64,000 bases of DNA. Source: Methylomonas methanica. GTDB lineage: Bacteria; Pseudomonadota; Gammaproteobacteria; Methylococcales; Methylomonadaceae. Shown in pieces: positions 50,898 to 59,798 of the stretch. Numbering within the stretch: position 1 is the stretch's first letter; every line of letters begins with the position of its first letter. The notes under the pieces were generated by a model, which saw nothing but the letters and a program-made list of their open reading frames with translations, had not been told where the DNA came from and made no database searches. Position numbers and translations under genes: made by a program. The DNA lies in NCBI RefSeq assembly GCF_001644035.1, contig NZ_LUUG01000046.1, forward strand, positions 1-64,000. The letters run 5' to 3'.

Positions 50898-52661
50898 ATG
50901 ATAGACAATCTTCAATATTATCCAACGCCTGAAGCTTTAAGTATCAAGGCTTGGGAAACCTTCAAGAACAAGAATTTTGTTCGTGTATTGGAGCCCTCTG
51001 CAGGCGAAGGCCATTTGTTAAAACCAAGGCCTTACAACCGCTGGCAGCAAATTCCGGTCGATTGCATTGAAATCGATATCAGCAGACACCCGATCTTGCG
51101 TTCGCAAGGTTATTCGGTGGTTGGTATGGATTTTATGCAGTTCAAAAGCGGCAGCCTGTATTCCCATGTGTTGATGAATCCCCCGTTTGCCGACGGCGCA
51201 CAGCATGTGCTGAAGGCGTGGGAGATTTTGTTCGACGGTGAGATCGTGGCCATTCTCAATGCCGAAACCTTGAAAAACCCGTTTTCCAAGGAGCGAAAGC
51301 ATTTGGTCAGATTGATTGAGCAGTTTGGCGAATTGGAATACTTGTCGGCGATGTTTGCCGGCCAGGATGCTGAACGCAAAACGGATGTGGAAATCGCGCT
51401 GGTCTGGCTGAAGAAAACCTCAACCTTCGAAGAAGATCTGTTAGGCAACATCCTCGATGACTTACGTCGCGATCAAGCGAGCGCCGAGAGTTTGGCCGGC
51501 GATGACCAGCCGGTTCATGAACTGGCGTTAGCCAATGCTTTTATCGACAATGCGGTGCTGATGTTCAATGCCGCCGTCGAAGCGGCCCGGCAATCGGCAT
51601 TCAGTGAAGCGCGCGCTATGCGCTATCGCAAGATGCTGGGGCAAACGCTCGGTGAATTGAATGGCGATGCGGCGGTCAAATCCACGCATACCACGCTGGA
51701 TTGGGTAAAGAATCAGCTTTATACCGATTACAGCGATCTGAAAGATCGTGCCTGGTCGGGTATTTTGCGTTCCACGCAAGTCACCTCGCGGTTGTCGTCG
51801 GCGGCGCAAAAACGGCTAGAGTCGGATTTCGAGACGATTAAGTCACTGGAATTCACCGTACCTAATATCTACGGATTTTTACAGGGCATCATTGATCAGC
51901 AAGGCGATATTCAGCTGAGCATGGTCTGCGATGTGTTCGACTTAATCACCCGCTACCACAGTGACAACACGGTGTTTTTCATGGGCTGGAAGTCCAACGA
52001 TAAACATCGTACGCTGGGCATGCGCATCAAAACCACCCGTTTTGTCATCCCTGGTCATGCCACCGAATCGTATCAAAAAGATTTGTCGTGGGAGTCCCAA
52101 CGGATGCTAGCGGATTTTGACAAAGTGTTTGCGATGCTGGATGGCAAGTATGAAGCGGCTGTAGGGCTGGAATCGGTTTTTCGAAATCACTTCCATGCCC
52201 TGCGGACCGGGCAACGGATTAGCGGCAGCTATTTTGATGTTCGCTACTATCCGGGCGTGGGCACGATTCATTTCTTCCCAGCCAACAAAGCGCTAATTGA
52301 TCGAATGAATCGTCTGGTTGGTAATCATCGCCGTTGGCTACCACCGGCGGAAACCAAAGCCGGAACCGGTTTTTGGCAGCAGTTCGACCAAGCGGAAAAA
52401 CTCGATAAAGCCTTCCGAACCGAAGTCAGTAAACACTGTAAACGGGATGGTCGGCATTATCGCTTTGATCCATTTTGGGCGATCAAATACGGCGGTGAAT
52501 CGGAACGGGAACAGGGGCACGCCATGCTGACCCAAGCCATGAGTACTGTATTAACGAATCATGGCATCGATCCCGATAGCTTGTTGGATAGCGATCAAAA
52601 CGGTGTCCAGCAATTGGATTGGGATGGCCTGCCTGATAGTCATTTGGCTTTAGCTTCATAG
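50898..52661 (+). CDS. DUF4942 protein with N6-methyltransferase-like domain
   Basis: A 587-residue protein. The N-terminal third is a class I AdoMet methyltransferase fold with EPSAGEGHLL (motif I, near residue 31) and the adenine-type catalytic motif NPPF (near residue 94). The rest matches DUF4942 (FLQGIIDQQGDIQLSMVCDV; YFDVRYYPGVGTIHFFP). It may methylate DNA of the element, giving protection from host restriction on entry. CGGAGA precedes the ATG. Confidence 0.82.
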   Translation: MIDNLQYYPTPEALSIKAWETFKNKNFVRVLEPSAGEGHLLKPRPYNRWQQIPVDCIEIDISRHPILRSQGYSVVGMDFMQFKSGSLYSHVLMNPPFADGAQHVLKAWEILFDGEIVAILNAETLKNPFSKERKHLVRLIEQFGELEYLSAMFAGQDAERKTDVEIALVWLKKTSTFEEDLLGNILDDLRRDQASAESLAGDDQPVHELALANAFIDNAVLMFNAAVEAARQSAFSEARAMRYRKMLGQTLGELNGDAAVKSTHTTLDWVKNQLYTDYSDLKDRAWSGILRSTQVTSRLSSAAQKRLESDFETIKSLEFTVPNIYGFLQGIIDQQGDIQLSMVCDVFDLITRYHSDNTVFFMGWKSNDKHRTLGMRIKTTRFVIPGHATESYQKDLSWESQRMLADFDKVFAMLDGKYEAAVGLESVFRNHFHALRTGQRISGSYFDVRYYPGVGTIHFFPANKALIDRMNRLVGNHRRWLPPAETKAGTGFWQQFDQAEKLDKAFRTEVSKHCKRDGRHYRFDPFWAIKYGGESEREQGHAMLTQAMSTVLTNHGIDPDSLLDSDQNGVQQLDWDGLPDSHLALAS

Positions 52662-52716
52662 CCAGGGCGCAACACCTAAAGCATTACTTTTACATAACCA
52701 CTGGTCTAACCAGTAT

Positions 52717-52790
52717 CACCCGCCTCGGGGAGATGAACGACTCTCCCCAAGGGGTTAGTCTGTTTCATGTCCTCGGGGTTTTTTTATACC
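52717..52790 (+). promoter_or_regulatory. Four-segment leader 12
   Basis: CACCC start. GGGGAG (52727-52732) can pair with CTCCCC (52743-52748), and CCCC with GGGG (52751-52754). The long outer stem pairs GGGGA.ATGAAC with GTTTCAT.TCCTC (to 52774), with one bulge and one mismatch, then GGGGTTTTTTT. CGGAGA and the ATG at 52803 follow. Confidence 0.68.
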
Positions 52791-52802
52791 CGGAGATAAC
52801 AT

Positions 52803-54458
52803 ATGAAAACAGAAACTAACGAAGTCGCTATGAAAGTAAACCAGGCCAATTTGGTCAAGAGCCTACGGTTCAGTTTCACCAACAAAACCACGGTTCTGGG
52901 CGAGCTAATCCAAAATGCTCGCCGGGCCAATGCCGCCATGGTGGTGATTAACTTTTGCCCTGAAACCAAAACCCTTCAGGTTTTGGATGATGGCTGCGGC
53001 ATCGACTCAATTGCAACACTACTGACAGTAGCCGAATCCGGTTGGGACGCAGACGTGGTTGCCCATGAGCATCCGTTTGGAATCGGATTTTTATCGGCAC
53101 TGTTTGCCTGTCGGCAAATCAGCGTCATGAGCAAAAGTGGTTCGATCGATATCGAAACCGACCACATTTTGGCATTTAAGCCGGTGACGATCACGCCAGT
53201 CCAAGACTGGAACGGCATCACTAGCATTACCTTGCAGGATGTGGATATTGAAATGGGTCAAATTGCCACCACGCTGAAACGCTTGGCGCGCGGTTTCCCC
53301 ATTCCAGTGCTGTTCAACGATCACTTGCTTGAACGTTCATGCGCACTGGATGGCGGATTGACCTTTATTGACACCGAAATTGGCGCGATTTATTTGCATG
53401 GCATGGACCAACCCAATGGGGCTCAATATGAGTTCGATATTTATCTGCAAGGTTTGCCCATTTATACCTCGCACAGCTACACATCGCACCGCCATATCAT
53501 TCATCTTGACTCTTCCCGTTTTCACGCCCGCTTGCCGGATCGTGACAAATTGGTGGATGAAGCTGATGTGATCAAACGGGTTAAAGCCGTACTAGCGCAA
53601 ACCATCGAACAACGTTTTATCCAGATGAAAGGCACTCAGTCTGCCGAGGATTTCGTAGGTTTTTATGAAATGCTTCGGCATTGGGAGCTTTTGAAGTTGC
53701 TTAACGATGTGCCCGTAGTGCCGCCTGAAGCATTACGCGAAATCATTGCCTATCCGGTTTGCGATACCGAAGTTTTTGATAACTTTGAGCAACGGCCGGA
53801 AAAAGCCATGACCCGTGCAGAAATTATGGCCCGTGGCATCGTCTCGATTGATGATGCCATCAAGCAGGACGGCGCCGGGCGTTTTATGTTTGCCTGGAGC
53901 CGAGACCATTTGCTCTATTACGGCACGTTGGATAGCGGGCATTGGCTTCATGAATTGGTTCGGCATCTTAATGATGAAGAACTGGTGATTGAACCGATCA
54001 ATGAAAGCCACGAGGCTCAATTCCAAGGTGATTGGTGTTGGGTTCCCGTGCGTTTTTGCGAGGCTTACCGAATCCGGCTTGGGCAGGATGTTGTTGAAAT
54101 CACGGATGAGGCTTGTTATCAAGGCCAGGAAAACGCCGATGACATCATTGTGCCCAAGGGTGATTGCTCAGCACAGGCATTGCAGCAAATGGCCAGCTTC
54201 AGAAGCGAATATGATGAGTTTCAGGAATCGACCTTTGAAAGCGATTCGGATGCCTTCATCGCCTTTGTGGTGGCCAATACCGCCAGCGATCCGGCCAATG
54301 CCATGCAACGACTGTTGCCGAATTTTTGCGGCTGTCCTGCACTGTACGGCAAAGCCTTTGTTGTATCACTTGATCAGCAAGGCAAACCGGCATCAGTGAT
54401 GGCATATCCGACTGAATCGGGCCAAAAGCAAATCTTTCAAACCAGCATAGATAGTTAA
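52803..54458 (+). CDS. GHKL-type (Hsp90/MutL-like) ATPase
   Basis: A 551-residue protein with an N-terminal GHKL ATP-binding fold: N box GELIQNARRANA (near residue 33), G1 box LDDGCGI (near residue 62) and G2 lid FGIGFLSALF (near residue 92). The C-terminal 350 residues show no known domain. The family includes MutL, Hsp90 and MORC-like ATPases, which work as ATP-driven clamps; the partner here is unknown. It closes the rightward module before a strong terminator. Confidence 0.82.
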   Translation: MKTETNEVAMKVNQANLVKSLRFSFTNKTTVLGELIQNARRANAAMVVINFCPETKTLQVLDDGCGIDSIATLLTVAESGWDADVVAHEHPFGIGFLSALFACRQISVMSKSGSIDIETDHILAFKPVTITPVQDWNGITSITLQDVDIEMGQIATTLKRLARGFPIPVLFNDHLLERSCALDGGLTFIDTEIGAIYLHGMDQPNGAQYEFDIYLQGLPIYTSHSYTSHRHIIHLDSSRFHARLPDRDKLVDEADVIKRVKAVLAQTIEQRFIQMKGTQSAEDFVGFYEMLRHWELLKLLNDVPVVPPEALREIIAYPVCDTEVFDNFEQRPEKAMTRAEIMARGIVSIDDAIKQDGAGRFMFAWSRDHLLYYGTLDSGHWLHELVRHLNDEELVIEPINESHEAQFQGDWCWVPVRFCEAYRIRLGQDVVEITDEACYQGQENADDIIVPKGDCSAQALQQMASFRSEYDEFQESTFESDSDAFIAFVVANTASDPANAMQRLLPNFCGCPALYGKAFVVSLDQQGKPASVMAYPTESGQKQIFQTSIDS

Positions 54459-54470
54459 AACTTGATGAGT

Positions 54471-54506
54471 GAGCGCATTATCCAGCCGGATAATGTGCTC
54501 ATTTTC
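54471..54506 (+). terminator. Strong rho-independent terminator
   Basis: GAGCGCATTATCC (54471-54483) and GGATAATGTGCTC (54488-54500) form a 13-pair stem (one G-T), 4-base loop, then ATTTTC. It lies 13 bases after the GHKL gene and ends the 39.3-54.5 kb module. The mirror sequence could also serve the convergent gene at 54570. Confidence 0.8.
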
Positions 54507-54569
54507 ATTACCGAAAACAAGCTACCAACACTTGTCCCCCTAAAAACATTGAGATGCACCTTCGAAATG

Positions 54570-55553
54570 CTATCTATCTACCAGTAGCCGCCCGCAACGC
54601 GTGATTCGGTCGAAACTAAACACATGCTCTCTTGGACTTTCATAACATCGCCCAACCAATCTTCGCCGGTAATCAGGTTCGCCTTTTTCGAGATAAATAG
54701 TGGCGCCACATATTGGGCATACCGCCGAATACCGAACCAAGCGAACCACTCTTAAATCTCCATCTCGTAGCAGTTCGAACTGTGCAGACTGTTCATAAAA
54801 ATTTGTGAATAGTTCATGGGCTACAACAATTCGATCATCCAACAATAATATCCAAGGCTTGATGATAGTGACCCAGGAACCATAAGGAATCACAAAAATA
54901 CTTACCAGTAATGTCAAATCTTGCGTTGTCACCGGCCTGGGCACGGATAACGATAGCCATCCGGCATAAGCAATTAACACCGCGAACCCAGCTATGATTG
55001 CTAGCCAACCCAATATAACCCATACATGCCATTGTCTTAATTCGATTTGTCCATGCCGGAATAGCCAACTCGCGATCCAACTGGGTTTGACTTCACCCAG
55101 TTCAGTCATTTGGTAGTTGGCTTTCATCTCGGCTGCGTTGCTGCCAACCCGAACCGCCTCAATTGCTTGGGCTTCTTCCGTAATTTCCGAAACCGGCTCC
55201 GCCTTGATATAGAACGTCGTGAGTCGCCCCGGACCGCCCTTTGTGCTTTTTCGTTCCGGCTTCGGGTAATGCTGTAGCCCGCGTTTACGAGCAAACTCTA
55301 CAATTTGCCCCTCGCGAGTTTCGCAATATTTCTTTAATGAGCCCGGCCAGTCGATCCATTTTTTAGGTTCGGCACTTTCTAAAGTTTCACCAACAGCGGC
55401 GACGATTTCTTCGGCTGTGAACCGTCGCTTCGACTCATCGAAATCCGCTTTCTTCAACGATTCCTGGGCTAACGCGCGCAATATGCGGTGGCCTTTTTCA
55501 TCGCTTTTCTCACTATCCAGCCAGTCAATCAAGCATTGAATTACCTCGCGCAT
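54570..55553 (-). CDS. Unknown membrane protein with C-terminal zinc-like motif
   Basis: A 327-residue protein. The N-terminal 125 residues are soluble and helical (a possible winged helix), followed by two membrane segments (WVILGWLAIIAGFAVLIAYA; LTLLVSIFVIPYGSWVTII) and a C-terminal Cys motif (YSAVCPICGATIYLEKGE, with later Cys). The ATG at 55553 is chosen; the longer frame begins with a TTG. Leftward and isolated, it may be a surface or entry-exclusion-type protein, but nothing proves that. Confidence 0.7.
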   Translation of the reverse strand: MREVIQCLIDWLDSEKSDEKGHRILRALAQESLKKADFDESKRRFTAEEIVAAVGETLESAEPKKWIDWPGSLKKYCETREGQIVEFARKRGLQHYPKPERKSTKGGPGRLTTFYIKAEPVSEITEEAQAIEAVRVGSNAAEMKANYQMTELGEVKPSWIASWLFRHGQIELRQWHVWVILGWLAIIAGFAVLIAYAGWLSLSVPRPVTTQDLTLLVSIFVIPYGSWVTIIKPWILLLDDRIVVAHELFTNFYEQSAQFELLRDGDLRVVRLVRYSAVCPICGATIYLEKGEPDYRRRLVGRCYESPREHVFSFDRITRCGRLLVDR

Positions 55554-55565
55554 AAACCACCCCAA

Positions 55566-55987
55566 ACCAGGTAACCGACAGTAACGGACTGGTTAGCGAA
55601 TAGCCGATTCATAACAATGTCCTCCATAACAAATTCGAGATGAGCGATATAAAAATGTTGGAATGCACTTATTCAGGTCAAACACCAATTATGGCTCCAC
55701 TTGTTGTAGGCAAAGCCTCTGATAAGCAGAACGAGATTAGAAGAATTTCAGGATCATTCAATCCATCAGGCCGAACAAATAGCCTGGCGTTATCAAAGTG
55801 GCCATCCATCACATGCCGAAAAAGGCGTCGCCAGCGCAATAAGCCAATTATTTTCAACAACGCCAAATCATATCAATCGGGGTTTCCGGAGCTTTGTGAC
55901 CCAAAACAGGTCACTTTGCGACCGGGACATTTGCGCGTTGCCCTCCTAGCATATCGACAACAGTCATTAATCAACTCAGAGGCGTTT
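55566..55987. other. Non-coding region upstream of the activator genes
   Basis: About 420 bases with no convincing gene. An open frame runs through from 55640 in phase with the FlhD-like gene, but its translated N-terminal part has no protein-like features. This region must hold the promoter of the activator operon and of the divergent membrane-protein gene. I see no copy of the 28-bp palindrome or of the leader families here. Confidence 0.5.
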
Positions 55988-56281
55988 ATGTCAACACTGG
56001 ATGAAGATCTTGCCCGGTTAAATTTCGAATATCTCATGCTCGCCAGGGAATGCGCACGCAGTAATCCTGAAGAAACGGCCTGGCGATTTGGATTAGACCA
56101 GGCTGGCATAGACCGTCTCGCCGGTATGACACAGGAACAACTTCGTGAACACGCCGAAAGCAGTCGCGCGGTGATTCAGTTATTGCCTGTCTATGTCCCA
56201 AGCAACTTGCCCATGGTTGCCTATGTGAATCTTCTCCAACCTTGTATCACTGGAACTGCGGATGCAAGCAATGCCCTTTAA
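55988..56281 (+). CDS. FlhD-like transcriptional activator subunit (SetD/AcaD-type)
   Basis: A 97-residue protein with the FlhD helical core (LDEDLARLNFEYLMLARECA; ETAWRFGLDQAGIDRLAGMT). FlhD-like proteins pair with FlhC-like partners to activate transfer genes in SXT (SetCD) and IncA/C (AcaCD). AGAGG precedes the ATG at 55988 by 5 bases. Overlaps the FlhC-like gene by 20 bases. It likely switches on the tra and recombination operons. Confidence 0.8.
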   Translation: MSTLDEDLARLNFEYLMLARECARSNPEETAWRFGLDQAGIDRLAGMTQEQLREHAESSRAVIQLLPVYVPSNLPMVAYVNLLQPCITGTADASNAL

Positions 56282-56879
56282 AAACAGATCAAACATAGGC
56301 GCGGACTTGCTCTTGGCGAAAAGACTAATCCAACACGGTGCCCGTCCTCCAATTGTCAGCCAACTCTGCCATTTAACCCGAAAACAAAGCATCGCTTTTT
56401 TTAAAACGGTACAAGGACAATCGCCCAAACAAGGCATGCTGCCACATGATCATCAATGGGCCATCCGCTCGGCGCACAACAACATTCATGCTTCGCTGTT
56501 TTTAGGCATGATCGAAGGCATCCGAGACCGGCTTCCTACCCCGAACCTGAGTGCGAACTTACTGGTTGCGGCCTATGAGATCTACATCAACGTTGCTTCA
56601 AGAATGTTAGCCGATCGGCAATTTATCCAACCTCACTCCAGCCAACATTATCCGTTAGACATCAACCGGGCTTGGTATTTAATTACCCTGCTCTCTACGG
56701 GTGATTTGGTATTCATTCTTTGTGGACGTTGCCACGCCCGTTACCTGGGCATGATTCATCCTGATACTGCATTTAGTCAATGCCCTATCTGCGAGGTGTG
56801 GACTGATCGCTCAGGTCGACGGCGTTGGGTTTCCGCAAAATCAAAAAACCACGCCTTGAACAAACCAAGCGCTCGCTAG
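56262..56879 (+). CDS. FlhC-like transcriptional activator subunit (SetC/AcaC-type)
   Basis: A 205-residue FlhC-like protein. The zinc-binding pairs typical of FlhC are present: CGRC (Cys154, Cys157) and CPIC (Cys174, Cys177). The N terminus has a helix-turn-helix-like region (IVSQLCHLTRKQSIAFFKTV). An alternative ATG is at 56271. It would form a heteromer with the FlhD-like protein encoded just upstream. Confidence 0.84.
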   Translation: MQAMPFKNRSNIGADLLLAKRLIQHGARPPIVSQLCHLTRKQSIAFFKTVQGQSPKQGMLPHDHQWAIRSAHNNIHASLFLGMIEGIRDRLPTPNLSANLLVAAYEIYINVASRMLADRQFIQPHSSQHYPLDINRAWYLITLLSTGDLVFILCGRCHARYLGMIHPDTAFSQCPICEVWTDRSGRRRWVSAKSKNHALNKPSAR

Positions 56880-56911
56880 AGACGATCCATCAGCTACTAA
56901 GGAGAAGTCGC

Positions 56912-57505
56912 ATGCATATCGTTGTCGTTACAGCCACCCATTCCCAAATACCCCAGGCAATCCATGGCAAAAATCTCGCGCGACTGGCTCGCGAGTGCTT
57001 TGCCAATCAGCAATCGCTAACGATTGATTTTAAGGACGTCAAAACCATCACGCAGGGGTTTTTTCAGGAATTGTATTTTCCGCTGGTCGCCGAATTCGGA
57101 TCCGATTATCTGAAATCTAAACTGAAAATAGTCAATATGGCGGAGCACATCGACAACATGATGCATTTAGCATTCAAAAATCTCGAGGTCTACTTTGACA
57201 AACTGACGGCGATCGATCAAGTGGGTTGCGATGAAGAAATTTATGCCATGAATCAAGCCTGGCTCATCAAAGCCAGAGAAATCGCACGGGAGAATCCTGT
57301 GCTGACCGAATTAATCTTGGGGATTACCGATGAGGCCATGCGCTTGGCAGTTGGGCGTTTATCTTTAGAAGACATTGACTTCATTGCCCGCTCCAACTGG
57401 CTATGTTTTACCCCCCGATTTTCGAGTCAGTTTATACAAAACATCAACAGAGAATCGCCACAGATGGTGGAAGCCATGCTCGGATTAAGCGGCACTATTG
57501 ATTAA
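56912..57505 (+). CDS. Fusion of a STAS-like (DUF4325) domain and an FlhD-like domain
   Basis: A 197-residue protein. Residues 1-95 look like the STAS-like DUF4325 domain (ARECFANQQSLTIDFKDVKT; ITQGFFQELYFPLV; SKLKIVNM). Residues about 105-197 repeat the FlhD-type helices of the gene at 55988 (MNQAWLIKAREIARENPVLT; DEAMRLAVGRLSLEDIDFIA). AAGGAGAAG sets the ATG at 56912. The fusion suggests that this second activator pair receives an extra input through its STAS part. Confidence 0.75.
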   Translation: MHIVVVTATHSQIPQAIHGKNLARLARECFANQQSLTIDFKDVKTITQGFFQELYFPLVAEFGSDYLKSKLKIVNMAEHIDNMMHLAFKNLEVYFDKLTAIDQVGCDEEIYAMNQAWLIKAREIARENPVLTELILGITDEAMRLAVGRLSLEDIDFIARSNWLCFTPRFSSQFIQNINRESPQMVEAMLGLSGTID

Positions 57506-57517
57506 GGGAGGCGGCGA

Positions 57518-57982
57518 ATGCTCAAGAAATATCAACAACAAACCTTGGCAATAGAGCTGCTCAATCTCCACGCCAAGGTAAAAATTGTGCATCAGGCAAC
57601 AGGCATTCCGATCAAGTTGTTGCGACAGACCTACCGACAATTACATGGCCGTTCGCCCAGCCGTGGATCCATCAAATTTTCCACCCGTGGCCTGACTGGA
57701 AGCCGGCGGAAATACAAGGACGTAACGCTGTTTGCCGTGTGCTTTCAGGCTGCTTCAAACAAATCGGCTGACAGTCAAATTCAAACACTGATAAGCGCTT
57801 TTGACGCCTACAAGCGTTCCTATCCTTCCGGGCAACTCGACTTTTCGGCTGCTTGGGTGGTGGCCCAGGACATCAAAGATAAAAAAGTTCAGATTTCGAC
57901 ATGCAAGAATTGTCGAGCCTGGGTCTTGTTAAATGCTAGGGATGATCATGATCGCTGTGAGATCTGTAAGACCGGCATGTAA
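57518..57982 (+). CDS. Second FlhC-like activator subunit
   Basis: A 154-residue shorter FlhC-like protein with the CxxC...CxxC zinc site (CKNC, Cys129 and Cys132; CEIC, Cys147 and Cys150) at its C terminus and a helix-turn-helix-like start (KIVHQATGIPIKLLRQTYRQ). GGGAGG precedes the ATG, 12 bases after the STAS-FlhD gene. It would be the partner of that fusion, giving the element two FlhDC-type complexes or a mixed one. Confidence 0.8.
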   Translation: MLKKYQQQTLAIELLNLHAKVKIVHQATGIPIKLLRQTYRQLHGRSPSRGSIKFSTRGLTGSRRKYKDVTLFAVCFQAASNKSADSQIQTLISAFDAYKRSYPSGQLDFSAAWVVAQDIKDKKVQISTCKNCRAWVLLNARDDHDRCEICKTGM

Positions 57983-58028
57983 GCGATATGTTGATAATAA
58001 CCACAGACGCCTAATTCAAAAAACTGCT

Positions 58029-58370
58029 ATGGAGACACTTGATTTAAATGAAGCCGCACTTTTTTTGAAGATCAATCCAGAAGTACTCCGAAGAAAAGCA
58101 AAATCGAAGCAAGTTCCCGGTAAAAAAGTTGGGAAACGATGGGTTTTTGTTAAGGAACATCTTGCCGATTGGGTCAGTGATCGTTATCCTGCATCTGCGA
58201 GAAATCTGCAAGTAGTTGACGGATATACATCTAAGGAGAATATTCCATGTCAATCTACAAGCGAAAAGACACATGGTGGATCCAATTCACCGCGCCGGAC
58301 GGAACGAGAATACAACGATCTGCTGGCACTAAAATCAAGCAAGAAGCGCAAGAACTGCACGACAGATTAA
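58029..58370 (+). CDS. xis: Excisionase-like helix-turn-helix protein
   Basis: A 113-residue protein. Residues 1-55 are a MerR/excisionase-type winged helix (LDLNEAALFLKINPEVLRRK; GKRWVFVKEHLADWV). It directs the integrase towards excision in such elements. The rest is low in structure and overlaps the integrase gene by 124 bases, an unusually long overlap; the functional protein may effectively be the first domain. Confidence 0.75.
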   Translation: METLDLNEAALFLKINPEVLRRKAKSKQVPGKKVGKRWVFVKEHLADWVSDRYPASARNLQVVDGYTSKENIPCQSTSEKTHGGSNSPRRTEREYNDLLALKSSKKRKNCTTD

Positions 58371-59266
58371 AGGCTGATGCTTGGAAAACGAAAAATCTTG
58401 GCGCGAAGCCAATACGCACTTGGCAAGAAGCAGTTATCAAGTGGCTTATCGAACAGGGTCATAAGCGAAGCATAGAAACCGACAAATTTCACCTTCGTTG
58501 GCTTGATGACATTCTTGGCAACAAGACTTTAAATCAAATCGACAAAATGATGTTGGAGCGCATTACGGAGGCAAAAAAAGCCGAAGGTTCGAGTAATGCC
58601 ACTGCCAATCGGATTCTTTCGCTGATCCGGGCGATTTTGAATCGTGCTAAAAACGAGTGGGAATGGATTGATGCTGTACCCAATTTTCGCTTTTTGCCAG
58701 AACCGAATGAGCGAATCCGCTGGTTAACACATGAGGAAGCCAGCAAGCTCTTAATTGAGCTGCCAAGTCATTTGGAAGCCATGGCAAGATTCGCTCTTGC
58801 TACTGGCCTGAGGGAAGCCAACGTCACCGGTTTAAAATGGTCGCAAGTCGATTTGAGGCGAGAATGTGCATGGGTAGATGCCGCGCAAGCTAAAGCCAAA
58901 AAGCCGATTTCTGTACCGCTCAATACTGATGCTATGGCAGTACTTAGAAGTCAACAAGGGCAGCACAATACCTTTGTTTTTACTTTTGATGGCGAACCCA
59001 TCAAAAAGGCCGGCGGAAAAGCCTGGAAAAAGGCGCTAAAACGCGCAGAAATTGAGGACTTCCGATGGCATGACTTACGCCATACTTGGGCAAGTTGGCA
59101 CGTTCAAGCGGGAACGCCGTTAAACGTTCTGCAAGAACTAGGAGGATGGGCAAGTTACGACATGGTTTTAAGATATGCACATCTTTCGAGTGAACACCTT
59201 AAAGTCCATGCAGGAAACTCAAAGCTTGTTGTGACAAAAATACTACACTTCGAAAAAAGAGCATAG
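58247..59266 (+). CDS. int: Tyrosine-family site-specific integrase
   Basis: A 339-residue tyrosine recombinase with an N-terminal SAM-like core-binding domain (TWQEAVIKWLIEQGHKRSIE) and a catalytic domain holding the Arg in ATGLREANVTGL (near residue 189), the H-x-x-R in WHDLRHTWASWH (near 275), and the nucleophilic Tyr in MVLRYAHLS (near 310). AAGGAG precedes the ATG. Its stop lies 29 bases before the 3' end of tRNA-Pro, the classical position of a tRNA-targeting ICE integrase. Confidence 0.95.
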   Translation: MSIYKRKDTWWIQFTAPDGTRIQRSAGTKIKQEAQELHDRLKADAWKTKNLGAKPIRTWQEAVIKWLIEQGHKRSIETDKFHLRWLDDILGNKTLNQIDKMMLERITEAKKAEGSSNATANRILSLIRAILNRAKNEWEWIDAVPNFRFLPEPNERIRWLTHEEASKLLIELPSHLEAMARFALATGLREANVTGLKWSQVDLRRECAWVDAAQAKAKKPISVPLNTDAMAVLRSQQGQHNTFVFTFDGEPIKKAGGKAWKKALKRAEIEDFRWHDLRHTWASWHVQAGTPLNVLQELGGWASYDMVLRYAHLSSEHLKVHAGNSKLVVTKILHFEKRA

Positions 59267-59295
59267 TAAAAAATCATGTAAGCTATTGAAAATAT

Positions 59296-59374
<79 letters not shown>

Positions 59375-59444
59375 GTCTATCGCTAAATACTTACTCTAAC
59401 TTAGTAGAGCAAGCCGCGCATGATATCATATTATTCGCGAAACG

Positions 59445-59798
59445 CTATTTCAGTAGCTCCAAAATATCTTCCAATTCACCTATCATTTGATGAATTAGCT
59501 GCTTGGTGCGCAAACTGTCTTCCTTGGCGCTACCACTCGCGAGATGAGCACGCGCGCCACCTATCGTGTAACCTTGCTCGTATAACAAAGCGCGAATTTG
59601 TCGAATCAACAGCACGTCATGGCGCTGATAATAACGGCGATTTCCTCGGCGTTTGACCGGACTTAGCTCTGTGAACTCTTGCTCCCAATAACGCAATACA
59701 TGGGGTTTTACTGCGCAGAGGTCGCTAACTTCGCCAATCGTAAAATATCGCTTGGCCGGAATAACCGGTAGTTCGTTGTTATTACTGGGTTCCAGCAT
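59445..59798 (-). CDS. MerR family regulator downstream of ihfA
   Basis: A 117-residue MerR-type protein ([40 protein letters not shown]) that occupies the conserved place next to ihfA in many gammaproteobacteria. It overlaps ihfA by 17 bases. No Cys ligands for metal are evident. Target unknown. Confidence 0.9.
   Translation of the reverse strand: MLEPSNNNELPVIPAKRYFTIGEVSDLCAVKPHVLRYWEQEFTELSPVKRRGNRRYYQRHDVLLIRQIRALLYEQGYTIGGARAHLASGSAKEDSLRTKQLIHQMIGELEDILELLK

Noticed and set aside
39461-52790. Leaders as plain terminators of the preceding genes
   Set aside because: They sit tight against the next gene's ribosome site rather than the previous stop, keep alternative pairings, and would silence each following gene; a regulatory reading fits better, though partial termination is possible.
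39461-52790. CRISPR array from the regularly spaced hairpin leaders
   Set aside because: The repeats are separated by whole genes and vary in sequence; there are no short uniform spacers and no cas genes.
55640-55987. N-terminal extension of the FlhD-like protein
   Set aside because: The extension has no protein-like features, and a good ribosome site precedes the ATG at 55988.
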